Origin: Rutpela maculata
Lineage: Eukaryota; Arthropoda; Insecta; Coleoptera; Cerambycidae
Assembly (NCBI GenBank): GCA_936432065.2
Contig: OW386293.2
Span: 28,222,234-28,286,233, forward strand
Reading direction: 5' to 3'
Length of the DNA: 64,000 nucleotides
Of this stretch, positions 43,979 through 56,189 are shown piece by piece. The number at the start of each line of letters is the position of its first letter. The stretch's first letter is position 1. The position numbers and the translations under genes were made by a program. The notes under the pieces were generated by a model that saw nothing but the letters and a program-made list of their open reading frames with translations, was not told the origin of the DNA and searched no databases.

Positions 43979-45415
43979 GGTTTTTATTTTCTTGCTAGTT
44001 AACAATTTATCAGAAAGTTTTTTGTCTATTTTTATTCAATGCTTAGATTTAGTTCAGGACTTCTTATTGCACTTGTTACCACACCAAAACCAAAAACAAA
44101 CTAAAATAATAAAATCGCGGCAGAAAGAATTCCTTAATCACCTTTTTTGATGCTGTCATAAAGTTGTTTAGGGCAAACGCTCTGCTCTTTTCCCACTAAT
44201 ATTTTCGTTAGTGTTTTCTAACTGTGATTAAAATGTACCTTTTTTATTTAAATATGTAGGTATATTATTTGCCTACATATAATAAAACAAGAATAGCAAT
44301 AGGCTATGTTTTGATTCTAACATGTGTTAAATAAAATGGACATTTCGGACAGAACGCTTTGGTTATGCAGACAAAATTAATGTTTTGAATCTAGTTTTTG
44401 TCAATTTCCGCGGCATACTTGATACGAGTATTTTCTCGATTTTTGAATTATTATTCACAAAAGAATTTTCATGTTTATGTATACGGTTGTTTTTGTTATT
44501 TTTTTCTATCTAAAAAAAAATATAAACACATTCGGCGATTATTAATAACAAATTGTTTATTAAATAAACAAATAAATTCACAACAAAAAAAATTCTTTTT
44601 TCCACCTTTTGGATAATTGCAAATAATAAATTTAGGAATAATTTTTTTTCTTAATAACATGTTTAAATAATGAAAAAAGACAAAAGTGATTATAAACAAT
44701 TAAAAACAATTTTTAAGAATTTTTTTTAATCATAATATTCTATAACAAATAAAATGGCAGAAAAATATTTTTCAAAAATACGTAATTTATATATTTGTTT
44801 ATAAAATTTGTTTAAACAAGTAGCAATAACAATTTTAAGTTTATATAATTTTATAGTATTTTTGAATATAAAAACAGTAAGAGTAATTAAAATTAATAAA
44901 AAAAAAATTTTTCCATCGGGATATTGTTCCTTTAAGTGTTTAAATAATAACATAATTTTTATGAATTTTAAAATTAATATTTAATAACAAAAAATATTTT
45001 TACTTGTTTCGGACGGTTCCAGAGCATCGTAACGCCTTAGTGTTCGCTGCGCGGAGCTCTATTTTCAACATTAAATTAAAATCATTAATAATCTCGTTAA
45101 TAATAGATGTAGAGTTTCGGGAGTCGGGACTTTTTTATTGGGAATTTCTTCCTCTTTAAGAATCTTTCTTTCTTTAAAATTTTTAATAGTTTTCGAGTTA
45201 TTTGCAAAAAACGGAACTCGTTATTTTTTCAATTTTCATTAGTTTATAACTTTTGCAATTATTTATGTGCGGGTTTAAAACTTTTGCACATTTTTCTAGA
45301 CGTCATTCCGAATCCAATGCAATCAAGGTAGGTGCATGACGTCAGATGCACCATGCAGGGAGACCGACTAGAAATATAAATTCAAATAACCATCATAAAA
45401 ATATATGTGTTCATT
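43979..45415. other. AT-rich gap without recognisable genes
   Basis: Long AT-rich stretch; only short open frames with no recognisable domain. GTGCATGACGTCAGATGCAC near 45329 is a short palindromic phrase, with GTCATGCAGTTAGGTGCACC near 46002 similar. Confidence 0.45.
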
Positions 45416-45417
45416 AA

Positions 45418-47434
45418 TAAAAAAACCGCTGCCTAAAAAATCACTACTTCCACATCTAGATTTTCCTGCCCAAGCCTTTTACAGCAAAAAAATGTCGATA
45501 CTATATTTGCAATCCACTGTGTAAAAATAATTGTTCATAGAACTTTGATAATATAATATTTGAAATGGTCTCTCCCAAAAACCCATAAAACGATGTGCAA
45601 CATGGTAGTGGAGGTAGTAGAGGGGGAAGCTGTTGGCAAAAAATTTAGAGGCTCTTGTACACATAAATCATAATTTTATTTTTTTATTCCCTTTAATAAT
45701 GTGGTAGAGGTGGTGGCGAGTGCCAAAAAAGTATTCAGGCCTTTTGTTCCTTTATACACACTAAATCACAATTTTATCTTTTTATTTCCTTCCATAATCA
45801 CCTTCAATAATTTGAGCAAAAAAATTTTTTTTGCGATTACTATACTTCAACTCCACTACGTGGATGTGTAAGTAATAAGTATTCCGCAGTTATGACATTG
45901 TTCTCTTTTGCACGTCCAAATAGAATAAAACGATTCAAGTTAGCCCATCTAAATTGTGTTTTTAGAGACCATGTAGGCTTAACAGGGAACCAAGACAGAT
46001 CACGTCATGCAGTTAGGTGCACCATACAGTAAAGGGAACCTGACTTAAAAAACCGCTTCCTAAAGAATCACTATTTCAACATCCAAGTCTTTTACAAAGA
46101 GAAAAAGTTGATACTGTATTTGCAGTCCATTATGTGGAAATAACTGATCATAGAACTTTAATAATATAATATTTGCAATCGTCTACCACAAAAGCCCATA
46201 AAACAAAATGCCATATCGACAGTGGGGATGGTAGTGGGGGGTATAGCTGATGCAAAAAAAAATTAGGCCTTTGGTACTTATACACACACAAAATCACAAT
46301 TTTATTTTTTTTTCGTCCTTTAATAATGGGGTAGGGATGGTAATGGGGGTGATAGTGGAAGTGGCTGATGTCAAAAAAATTTTGACTAGGTACTTGGCTT
46401 CTCGTACATACACTAAATCCCAATTTTATAAACTCTCACTTGCTTGCTTTGCCTATTTATCCCCCCATCCCAAACTTCAACGGAATAAGATCAAAACATA
46501 ATCTATTTCCAGATCTCGTTATAATACACAGGTGTCCCAAATTTTGAGTTAACATCATAAACGGTTCCAGAGTAATCGTGCGCACAAAAAAAAACCGCTG
46601 CCCAAGGAATCACTACTTCAACATCCAGATTCTCTATCCAAGTCACTCACAACGAAAAAACTTTGTATGTGAAAATAATTGTTTATGGAACTTTAATAAT
46701 ATAATATTTGAAATCCTCTACCCCAAAAACCCATAAAACGATACCCCACATCGGTAGTGGGGTGGGGGGTGGTGATAGGGGGGTAATAGTGGGGGGTGGA
46801 TGAAGTAAAAAAATATTTTGAGGTTTCTGGTTCCTGTACCTACATTAAATCACAATTTTTTTTCATCCCCTTTAATAAGGGGGTGGGGGTTGTAATGGGG
46901 GTGGCTAATGCTAAAAATTTTTTTGAGACCTTAGCTTCTCTTGTATATACTAAATACCAATTTTATGGACTCTTACCTGCTTGATTGACCTATTTACCCC
47001 AAATTTACCCCAATTTACCCCCCAACCCTTCGACGGAACAAGATGAAAATATAATCTAGTTCTAGATCTCGTTAAAGTAAGTACATACGTGTACCAAATT
47101 TCAAGTCAATATCTTAAACGGTTCCAGAGTAAACGTGCGCACAAAAAAAAGTTACAGACAGACAGACCGACAGACCGACAGACAGACAGACAGAAATTTT
47201 TTTTCGCTCAAACTTAAAATCTCGACGTTTCATAACATTTTAAGCCTATTTGGACAATAAAAATTTTTAAAAATTTTTTTGTCGTTACTATACTTCCACT
47301 GGACGTGGAAGTAATTACAGACAGATTTTTTTTGCTCAAACTTAAAATACCTTTCGTGGCATTCCAAGCCTGTTTAAAAAAACATTTTTTTTACCTTTAT
47401 TATACGTTCACTCCACTATGTGGATGTGGAAGTA
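45418..47434 (+). mobile_element. Cluster of four repeat-U copies in tandem
   Basis: Units start at AAAACCGCTGCCTAAAAAAT (45421), AAAACCGCTTCCTAAAGAAT (46049) and AAAACCGCTGCCCAAGGAAT (46590), and end with hairpin-like ACTTCAACTCCACTACGTGG (45846), at the junction with the next copy (46588), and at ACTTCCACTGGACGTGGAAG (47291-47311). A fourth partial end lies at 47318-47434. The complete third copy has a (CAGA)n tract at 47155-47192. Divergence between copies shows different ages. Confidence 0.8.
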
Positions 47435-47439
47435 GTACC

Positions 47440-47640
47440 AGCTTATAGTGATTATGGACAATGCCTATCTATCCTTATAATATGTAAAACATCATTCTGC
47501 ATAATAATAATTATTGTTTAATGACCGATATTTCTCCATGAAAATTTTAGTACCAAAATTATAATAATTAAGTATAGTATTATTGAATACTGAATGCAAA
47601 AAAACACAATCCTAATTTAGGGTCAGATGCTATATGCGTC
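47440..47640 (+). repeat. Segmental duplication, block E copy 1
   Basis: GACAATGCCTATCTATCCTT, CATTCTGCATAATAA, CGATATTTCTCCATGAAAAT and CCTAATTTAGGG recur at 52185-52355, in both cases directly after a repeat-U end. Confidence 0.75.
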
Positions 47641-47711
47641 GGACAAATGGTAGAAAGTATTAGCGTAGAAAAGTAGCGTATAAGTGTAGAAAAAAAGTAT
47701 TAGCGATTTTT

Positions 47712-48365
47712 TTACAAAAAAAAACTAGTAAGATGTTCTTAATCAGCACCTTTAGAAACCCATTTGTACAAGATTACATCGTAGTGAATTAAAAGATGTT
47801 TGAGACAGGGGCCGTCAAAAAAACTATTTTTTCAACTAAAAATAATTTTTATCTGTAAAACGGATTCTCAAATGAAACAAGGTATTTTACATTTTTTGTT
47901 CAGAATAATGTATTATAAAAGTATGAATTGATTTTACAACAAAATAATTGTTTATTTAATAAGACAAAAATTAAAAAGTAAAATAAATAAAAAATAAATA
48001 AATAAATAAATTAATTAATTCATTAAATTAAATTAATTGCCCAATAGCATTTGTTTTCATGATTTACTTAGGTTTTTATTGAAGATTATTTGTTAGAAAA
48101 ATGGTAGGTATAGTAAGTAGAATTTTTGCCTTATTAAATAAATAATTATTTTGTTGTAAAATCAATTCATACTTTTACAACACATTATTCTGAACAAAAA
48201 TGAAGAATACATTTTTTTCATTTGAGAATCCGTTTTATAGATAAAAATTACTGTTTTTGACGGCCCCTATCTCCAACATCTTTGAACCCACTATGATGAA
48301 ATTTTGTACAAAGGTGCTGATTAAGAATATCTTACTAGTTCTTTTCTGAAAAAATCGCTAATATA
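47712..48365. mobile_element. Inverted-repeat element with about 250-bp arms
   Basis: Left 47712-47972 (CTAGTAAGATGTTCTTAATC, AGGGGCCGTCAAAAA, AAACGGATTCTCAAATGA, AAAGTATGAATTGATTTTAC) mirrors right 48128-48365. The spacer is AT-rich with an (AAAT)n run. Confidence 0.75.
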
Positions 48366-48554
48366 TATTTTTTGAAAATCGACCTCCTCTTTCCATTCTA
48401 GAATCGAACGCCTCCGTCTAAAATTAAATGTGGTTACGTCTAAAGACTTACTCTATAGGTATATAGTCACCATTAAAATTTCAAAATATTCGGATATCAA
48501 ATGAGCGAGATATGAGGGTGGCTCCATGAAAAGTGCGACACACTGTATATGTAC

Positions 48555-49690
48555 CTTTTTGTCAGAGCATAAAATTCCCTGGTATAATGATCATAATAAA
48601 AAAACGGCACATTTGATAGTTAAATTATTATTATTATTATAAGTAATACAATATAAATAATTAGTTTTAAGTTAAAAATTTAGTTTAATAGGTTTTCTTA
48701 GTTTAATGTAATACTGCTATAGTAATAATTTTTTTTCCTAATGCATATGGGAGGTCGAAGATAGTTTAGGCTAACCTTTTCCTTTTGTGTGTAAATTCTT
48801 TTGTACACAATAAACGTTCATTTATTTATTTATTTTATTTACTTAAAATTGTACCGGCCGCCAAATTATCAAAAATGAGGTACAGAGACGCTTGTCATTT
48901 TTTTTATACTCTCCTCAGTCATTTAAAATGCAATTAAAAATCTGAAAAAGCACACATCATCTGTAGGTTCCAGAAAACATTTTTCAAAACACAACGGATT
49001 TTTTAAAACTTATGTTGCTATTTAAATTAAAAAAAAATGTTTCCTATTGTCACCGCATTTTGAGGTTTTCGGATCTTGATATAATCTTATAGAAATATAT
49101 TTTTAACCATCAATTTATAAAAATAAAAATTTTTACTCACGTAACGGGGTCATAAAATTATGAACAATCCAAAAAAAAATCCACGAATTTACTAGCTGAT
49201 AAGTTTATGCATTCGTCAATTAACAAATAGAGCTTTTGATATGAAATTGGAACTGGCAGAATTTTTATTTTTACATGAAAAATAGTTACAATGATGTTAA
49301 AAAATTGTTTACATTTCGGTGAGCACGTGGTCATACGCTTCAAGCGATCTGTTTTATATTTATTGCCGTACGCCCCCGCTGAGTTAAGCGGGTGCCTTTT
49401 CTCTGGTACCTTTCTACATTCAACTTAAATACATCTTACAATACAGCCCAATAAAACAATCAAAGCGTCTCAAGTGTCAAAAGAATTATTGAAATTATTG
49501 GCCTGTTTGAAGCACGATGGAGTTATATGACAGTATAGTACCTAACGGTAGGAAGAAATATGCCAATATGCACCAAAAAATTATATTTTGTAAACTAGTG
49601 CCTAAAAATTTATAAAAGAAACTACGGAAATAGCAACAAGAAAATATGGGGACAAGATAAATCGAGAAATATAAGTATATCATATTTTTG
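48555..49690 (+). repeat. Segmental duplication, block A copy 2, split by about 600 bp
   Basis: 48555-48815 and 49410-49690 correspond to 42430-42990. The extra 48816-49409 begins with an (ATTT)n-rich stretch and includes GTACCGGCCGCC near 48853. It has no recognisable coding content. Confidence 0.6.
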
Positions 49691-50085
49691 ATGATGTATC
49701 TATTTTATTGATTCCAAAAAATATATGTTGTGATAATATGATATAGTAGTTAAAGATTGTACTAAAGACATGCAGTGAGTGTGTCAGAACAATGTGATAT
49801 GAAAAGATAAAAATATATTCATTTTTTATTTTAATGTTCCCATTATCAAATGTCTTTTTCAATTCTCTAATAAGGGTGTAGCTATTATATCTAATGCACA
49901 TTTTTTCGAATTTAAATCGGCCCAGCCGTTCAAAAGATATAAATTCTTTTCGAAATATTGGTATTTTTGATTACCCCTAATGGTGGAGTCAAATTAAGCA
50001 TCAAAATAGGTGAATAAGGAATTATCTGGCTGCAGCAGTCTTATTGTTTGAATTTGTTGCCAGTATATATAACAGAAAGTGTATG
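49691..50085. other. AT-rich gap without recognisable genes
   Basis: Short open frames only; nothing recognised. Confidence 0.5.
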
Positions 50086-50089
50086 TGAA

Positions 50090-51890
50090 GTTTTGCATTA
50101 AATCGGTCCATTGCTGGTAAAATTTTAACAATTTATTTTTAAACAGTGAAATTTTCTGCTATTTTCTTTATTATCTCCGGTCCTAGAAATTGTATCGCAA
50201 TAATAAAAAGAGCCATTTGTTCGCAATAAAATTTTAAATAAGGCTAGGCCTATGAAACACTTTCTGATAATTTGTTAATTTATAAAAAAATAATAATCAC
50301 CAAAAAATTGCCTTTTTTGGTTATTTAAGAAATATAACGTAATAATGAATCAATTTATTTTTAAAAATGTAGGTTTTTAAATGTATTTTACAATGGTATT
50401 AAGAAAAAAAATCTTCATTTAAACTATTTTTTTGAAATTTGTTTATAATTTTCAAAATTATAGTTATAAACAACTTCAAATAATCGTGTGGATTTTTTAT
50501 AAAACTAAAAACGCAAACGAATTACGAAAATAGATGAAACATTTAACATTTTTCTAAAAAAATAATTATCTACTTGCATTTGGAGCTAGGATACGTCAGT
50601 TTTTATAACTAAGTCGCTTATAAATAAACAAATTAATATTTCTTCTTAAAATTGAGCCCTGTTATTCTTTCAATACATATATTTTTGTCTCATCTAGTTG
50701 AAAACAAACCAGAAGCACAATGTTTAAAAGATAATGTATAGAGGCCCGAAAGTCGGGCCTTTGGAACTTATGTTAGAGATCCGATAATTGTCAATTAGCT
50801 CTAAACGGTATATTACTGTTTTACAAATTAGACTTTAATATTTTAGACGATAGCACTTTTTACCAGGATGCGGACGTCTAGGGTTCAACTCCTGACCGCG
50901 AATATTGTTTTTTTTTTTATTGTATCGGTGATATTAAAAATTTTACAAAGCTGTGTCCATGGACATAAGGATATTCGTTCAGATTAGATTAGTTCCTCCT
51001 TTTCGCGACAAAAATTAAGAAAATAACCGCTCTATTCAATGTTATTTCAAAAATTGTAATTTTAGATTATTTTCAAATATCAGAGACAAAGATGTAAGCT
51101 TTAAAAAACAACCACTCCAAATTTCAAAAAGAAATAGTTTTTTGGTTTATTTATAAGTGACTTTAATGCAAAAACTGACGTATCTCGACTCTCGACCTCA
51201 AATGCAAGCAGACCATTATTTTTTTTTAAGAAATGCTATATATTTCACGTATTTTCATAATTCGTTTGCCGCTTTTAGTTTGATAAAAAAGATCACAGGG
51301 TTATTTGAATTTATTTACAACTACAATTTTGAAAATCATAAACAAATTTCAAATAAACGGTTTAAATGAAGATATAATTTTTTCTTAATACCATTGCAAA
51401 AAACATACAAAAATCTACATTTTGAAAAAAAAAAACATTTTCTCCTACGAGTCGATGCCCTTAAGCAGCAAGCGATGGAAATGTCGAATTTATTATTGAC
51501 TTTTAGCCATTTGAAAACATATTTTGGGTTAAAATTTCGCACGAAAGTTTAGTTCAATAAAATAAAATTGATTCATTATTACGTTGTTTCTTAAATAGCC
51601 AAAAAAAGTACTTTTTTGTGATTTTTATTTATTTATTTTTAAATTAAAAAATTATCAGAAAGATTTTTCATAGACCTAGTCCTATTCAAAACTCAATTCC
51701 CTATTTTTATTTTTGTGGCACGATTACTAGGATCAGAGATAATAAGGATAATAGCAGAAAATTTCACTGTTGAAAAATAAATTTTTAAAATTATACAAGA
51801 AACAAAACTGCCTATAGCACTTATACATAAAACAAATTAAAACAATAAAATAGCTACAGTTCCATTCAAAATTTATAAGCGATTTAATGC
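50090..51890. mobile_element. Foldback element T, copy 3, both arms present
   Basis: Left arm about 50090-50770 and right arm about 51165-51890 mirror each other: AACAGTGAAATTTTCTGCTA, TATTATCTCCGGTCCTAG, CAATGGTATTAAGAAAAAAA, CTTGCATTTGGAGCTAGGAT. The inner part aligns with 16845-17575. The centre carries a tRNA-like fragment. No coding capacity. Outer arm parts have diverged from the other two copies. Confidence 0.8.
50833..50901 (+). ncRNA. tRNA-like fragment in the centre of element T, copy 3
   Basis: Homologous to 17117-17197. ACGATAGCACTTTTTACCAG and a perfect box B, GGGTTCAACTCC, are kept, but about 15 bases including box A are missing. Not a functional tRNA. Confidence 0.5.
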
Positions 51891-51909
51891 TAAAGACTAA
51901 TATTTTATA

Positions 51910-52178
51910 CCCTAAAACCCAATTTTATCGACTCTACAACAACCCTTCAACGGAATAAGATCAACGCATAATCTATTTCCAGATCCCGTTGTAATACACA
52001 AGTATACCAAATTTGGGTCAACATCATGAACGGTTCGAATCGTTTGCACAAAAACAAATTGCAGACGGAATTTTTTTCGTTCAAGCTGAAAATATCGATG
52101 TTTCATGACATTCTAAGCCTATTTAAAAAAAAAAAATGTTTTTTTACTGTTACTATCCACTAAACTACGGGGATGTGG
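51910..52178 (+). mobile_element. Repeat U, partial copy
   Basis: Only the part from CAACGGAATAAGATC through GTCAACATCATGAACGGTTC to the end ACTACGGGGATGTGGAAGTC remains; the hairpin is degenerate. Confidence 0.65.
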
Positions 52179-52184
52179 AAGTCG

Positions 52185-52355
52185 TCATGGACAATGCCTA
52201 TCTATCCTTATAATAGGTACGTAAAACGTCATTCTGCATAATTATTGTTTAATGTCCCGATATTTCTCCATGAAAATTTTAGCACCAAAATTAATAAAAA
52301 TGAGAAATATTATTGAATCATGAATGCAAAAAATCACAAACCTAATTTAGGGACA
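52185..52355 (+). repeat. Segmental duplication, block E copy 2
   Basis: Second copy of 47440-47640 (see there); ends at the shared CCTAATTTAGGG. Confidence 0.75.
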
Positions 52356-52920
52356 TGGAAACATTAATTTAGTACAACAAATGGACAAAGCCAATGCATT
52401 TTATACTCGATTTTATATTTCGTTATTATAATTTTTCTCTTTTGATATAAATGCTACCTTTTATCGCTCTATTTGAAATTATGTATTACAATTCAAAAAA
52501 CGTTTTAAGATGTTTAAGATGCTACTATTTTGCTTTCATAGCACCGTACCACATAATTTATAATTCTTAGAACGTATATACAAATTTTTGAATTTAGAAA
52601 AATTATTCGAATATGAAGAAAGAACTTTCATTCAACGATTGTGACTTCATAAAGAAAGTATTTAAGAGGAAATAAGAATCGAACGCTATCGAGCCACTGC
52701 AACGATGCCAAATATCGGGCTATATAACGAGCGATGGATATCAACTGTATAAGAGTTTTGGATATACAGGAACAGCGCCGCCTGACTCAGAAGTGCTGAA
52801 CTAAAAGTGTATCTCGGAACATGAAAATATGACTTTTTGAAGCCCACCTCAAAATTTTGCAGGGAGGAAACTAACATGATTTGCGACCATTTAGTGATGA
52901 TATACACGGGGGTACGTTGA
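52356..52920. other. Right part of the insert, no recognisable gene
   Basis: Nothing recognised. The GC-richer terminus with CGGGCT motifs starts near 52920. Confidence 0.45.
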
Positions 52921-53008
52921 TGAGCCCGACCCCGGGCTTCACAGGGTCAAATCGGGCTGCACTACAACCGCTCAGTGTATAAAACGGGCCTGTATATGAC
53001 CATGCATA

Positions 53009-53012
<4 letters not shown>

Positions 53013-53079
<67 letters not shown>
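53013..53079. repeat. (TA)n microsatellite, right border of the 14-kb insert
   Basis: About 33 TA dinucleotides between insert DNA and the RNase H region of the split LINE. Confidence 0.95.
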
Positions 53080-53083
<4 letters not shown>

Positions 53084-53703
53084 TTGTTGGAATATTTCCT
53101 TCGAATATTCTCCTGTGCGCAGACCAAAATAGCAAAAATCTCGGTCTGGAATACCGTGGCGAATTTTCCCAGGGCATAAGAAAGTTCAGCTCTGGGCCTT
53201 TCACCGTATATCCCCGCTCCAGCACTTTTCTCAAACCTCGATCCGTCTGTAAACCAGACGATATCGGCAGGCCTGAGTATGTTCTCGAGTGGGTTCCAGT
53301 CTTCCCTTTTGGGGATGACAACCTCAAAGGATTCTGAGAGAAGGAAGGCACCATATAATCACTCCTGGCCTCCAGAAGTGAGTGAGCCCCTATCATGTCG
53401 GAAAGGACCCTTGTGTGCCCTAATTGTTCTCCTCCGATTTTCCACTGACCACCGCACCTCAGCCTGTAGGCCGCTTTCCGAGCCTCGGCCTCAATCACCA
53501 AGGGGCACGAGATCCAGAAGGACCTCCAGAGCTGCTGTGGGGGCAGTGCGAATTACTCCTGTGACTCCCAAACAGGCGAGTCTTTGGAGCTGTGTTAGTT
53601 TCTGTTGAATGTATAGCCTGGTTACGGCAGGCCACCACACAACAGAAGCATACGTGATCATTGGTCTAACTATCACAGTATAGTACCACATTGTTACCCT
53701 GGG
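53080..53703 (-). pseudogene. RT end and RNase H start of the split LINE (5' portion)
   Basis: Minus strand: YYTVIVRPMITYASVVWWPA, LQRLACLGVTGVIRTAPTAA, LEVLLDLVPLGD (end of the RT region), a frameshift near 53500, EARKAAYRLRCGGQWKIGG, another frameshift near 53330, then the RNase H domain: IVWFTDGSRFEKSAGAGIYG, LGKFATVFQTEIFAILVC with the first catalytic Asp (TDGS) and Glu (QTE). It breaks at KYSNKYI, where (TA)n begins. About 120 residues of RNase H (SDSQ, WVPGH region) are missing before the C-terminus resumes at 38766. Confidence 0.8.
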
Positions 53704-53716
53704 ATTTTCATAGATT

Positions 53717-54010
53717 ACTTTACTTTTATAATCGTAATTTCTGTTCGTATAATAAATAGCTTAAATACGATTTTCAATGTTCAATAACTCGAAAATGGTT
53801 AAAGATAGGATTATTATATGACATATTTTTGAAATAAAAAAAAAAAGAGTAAAAAATATATTATTGCTTCTTGTACCCCTCAATTTCTGCACGCCACTGT
53901 GCTTCCATTAATTTATTAAAGGGGTTCAGATACAGCCCTACAACTTTTGTTCGAAACTTTTTTTTCTATCTCCAATAATAATGATAATAAAGGGTGGCCT
54001 AAATATAACA
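53717..54010 (-). mobile_element. Inverted-repeat element R, right half
   Basis: Mirror of 37950-38330: CGTAATTTCTGTTCGTATAA, ATACGATTTTCAATGTTCAA, CCCTACAACTTTTGTTCGAA, AAAGGGTGGCCTAAATATAA. Confidence 0.75.
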
Positions 54011-54059
54011 AAAAAAATAAATTTTGAGAAAGTGATAAAATTTAATATATACAACTAAC

Positions 54060-54800
54060 TTTAACTTTAACCACCTATTACTCTATTAACCTATTAACTA
54101 TTAACTTCAACCACCTATTACTCTGGTTTAAATCACGTTATTAGATCTCTGTAGGTGCGACTTTTAAAGCTTGAAATGTGTACTTTAAGATGCTTCAAGG
54201 GTATTTACCTTAAAAATTAAATTAACTCTCTATTTTTTATGAAAATTAAAAAAAAATTTGCTCAACTATCCGTGAAATTATGGGAAAAATAAACGTTAAT
54301 AACTTTTATACAAAATTTATTTAGCCTACCTATCCAAAATAAGTAAATCTGATGTAAGACAGTTTTTTTGGTAAATCGACTCAATGTTGATTGCTTCTAA
54401 AATCTTTATCCTGTTTAAAATATCGAAAACATATTAAAAATATTCACGTGGTACAGGGCCATGAGTCAAATCGAAATATATTAGTTTTTTTGAGACCCCA
54501 CCAACACCATATTGAATATGTTAATTCGAGCGAAATTTCATCATACTCTATTTCAGCGACCTAAAAAACCGCTACAATGTCAATCCAAGTGAAATTTGTT
54601 TGAAATTTATCGAATTACGTCATTTTAAATAACATTTTTAGCGAACAGTCATATTGGATCAGCCATTTTGAATTATCTTTTTTGACATCACAATCTGTTT
54701 CAGTAACCTCGAAAATCCCCAATATGTCAATTTGAATTAAATTGTTTTAAAATTGCCCAACTTATAATAACTTTGTTAAAAAAAACGGTTTTTTTTTTTG
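54060..54800. repeat. Diverged internal repeats, no gene
   Basis: ACCACCTATTACTCT occurs twice (54070 and 54110). Two diverged units of about 150 bp share TTTCAG-(C/T)(G/A)ACCT, AATGTCAAT and CATATTG(A/G)AT phrases between 54500 and 54780. Non-coding. Confidence 0.45.
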
Positions 54801-54821
54801 TTTAAATAATTATATACCTTT

Positions 54822-55550
54822 ATTATACTCTTCGCAAAAACGAAGAGTATAATTGTATTTGATCGGCACATTTCTAAAATCGTAAATATCGCTCGTAGAG
54901 AAAATAATTTCATATCATTGTGTTAGTGAACGAATTCTGAACAACTTTCAAAATGTCCGTCTGTCCGTCCGTCCGTCTGTCCGTCACGTTTCTTGTAAGA
55001 ACGATAACTTAAGAGAAAAGTCCGATTATATTGAAATTTGGAAACTAAGTTAGTGTTAGCTAGTGGAAGAACCCTATTGTTTTTGAAGAAAATCGATAAG
55101 TAAATAAAAAAGTTATTAATTGTTTAATTTAAAAAATATATATTCTCTTAATTTTTGTCGCTTGTACTTAAATAGAAATCTTGCGAAATATTATTTCCAT
55201 AATACATTTTTTTTTTGTTTATGAATTTTACTAATGTATATTTCATAGAAGTATATCTGAGTTGAATATCGAAAGATATATATCACAGACAATCAATTTT
55301 CGTAGCAATATGTGATGGTGTAGTGGCTAAAGTTTTGTCTTGCAATCCAAGTATCATGTGTTCGAATCCCACACGGTTGGATATTTTTTTTTCATTTTTT
55401 TTTTTTAATATAATTTTTTTCACAACAAAGACGGTATCATTTTAGGATGTCCAAAAACTAACATCATTTACAAGAAAACCGTGAAGAGTATCCTATAGAA
55501 TGTGTAACAATTATATAAAAAGCTCAGTAAATTGGCGAAGAGTATGTTTT
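54822..55550 (+). mobile_element. Hairpin-ended repeat V with a GTCC microsatellite and tRNA-like insert
   Basis: Opens with the perfect hairpin ATTATACTCTTCG-CAAAAA-CGAAGAGTATAAT (54822-54853), then a (GTCC/GTCT)n tract at 54955-54984, TATTGAAATTTGGAAACTAA, a tRNA-like segment, and ends near GGCGAAGAGTATG (about 55550), which repeats the hairpin strand. The order hairpin, CTGT/GTCC microsatellite, then a TTGAAATTTGG phrase parallels repeat U. Confidence 0.6.
55312..55385 (+). ncRNA. tRNA-like box A/box B sequence in repeat V
   Basis: TGGTGTAGTGGC fits box A and TGTTCGAATCCC fits box B, about 45 bases apart, followed by a T-rich run. The T-stem has mismatches and no acceptor stem pairs, so it is a degenerate tRNA or SINE head rather than a working tRNA gene. 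Confidence 0.45.
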
Positions 55551-55559
55551 TAGCTTGTT

Positions 55560-56185
55560 ATATACATATACGATTATATAAATGTTTATAACTTCTTATT
55601 TTAAGCTATGTAAAAGTCATATCAAAAGGTTTTAGGAAAATCGAAGCTTCTCGTAATTATTCCGAAATAAGGCATATTTTCAGCCTCTATTGACTCCACT
55701 AAGTGTTTCACCAAGATCAAGAACTCAAGAAAAATGCAAATCAAGAGTGTGACTCTTAAAATCAAGACAAGATAAGAGTTAAGCCAGTAAGAGTCAAGAT
55801 TTCTTGATCGAGAGCCAAGACTATTGATTTTCTGAAGTATAAAATATCTTCGATAGTAGAAGCAAACTATCATATTAACTATCATTTTGCTAAAAGATAC
55901 CTACGTATGTAAATCCGACTCTAGATAGACCGGACGTTGTAAACTGATACACATGTATTTGTATTACAGAACTGCTTAACCCCGTCACTTTACATACTCA
56001 CTCTCAGCGCTTACAGACTGGATAATGTTAAATTCAAACCAGGAGAATTGGTTGGTCACTTATTTTAAAAGAACTCCAGTTTTAGAGTCAATGACAAACC
56101 CATAGGTTAGGTTCTACTTCGAGTGAACATTTGAAGTGGTTATTTATGATCGCCAGGTATGGAGCCTCATAGGACCGCAACAGGG
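55560..56185. other. Gap without recognisable genes
   Basis: AT-rich to mixed DNA; CAAGA/TCAAGA-rich phrases between 55710 and 55830. No coding motif. Confidence 0.4.
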
Positions 56186-56189
56186 TCGC

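Noticed and set aside
52962..53501. 179-codon minus-strand frame taken as one protein
   Set aside because: Only its first part is LINE coding in phase; the rest is the RNase H region read out of frame and then (TA)n.
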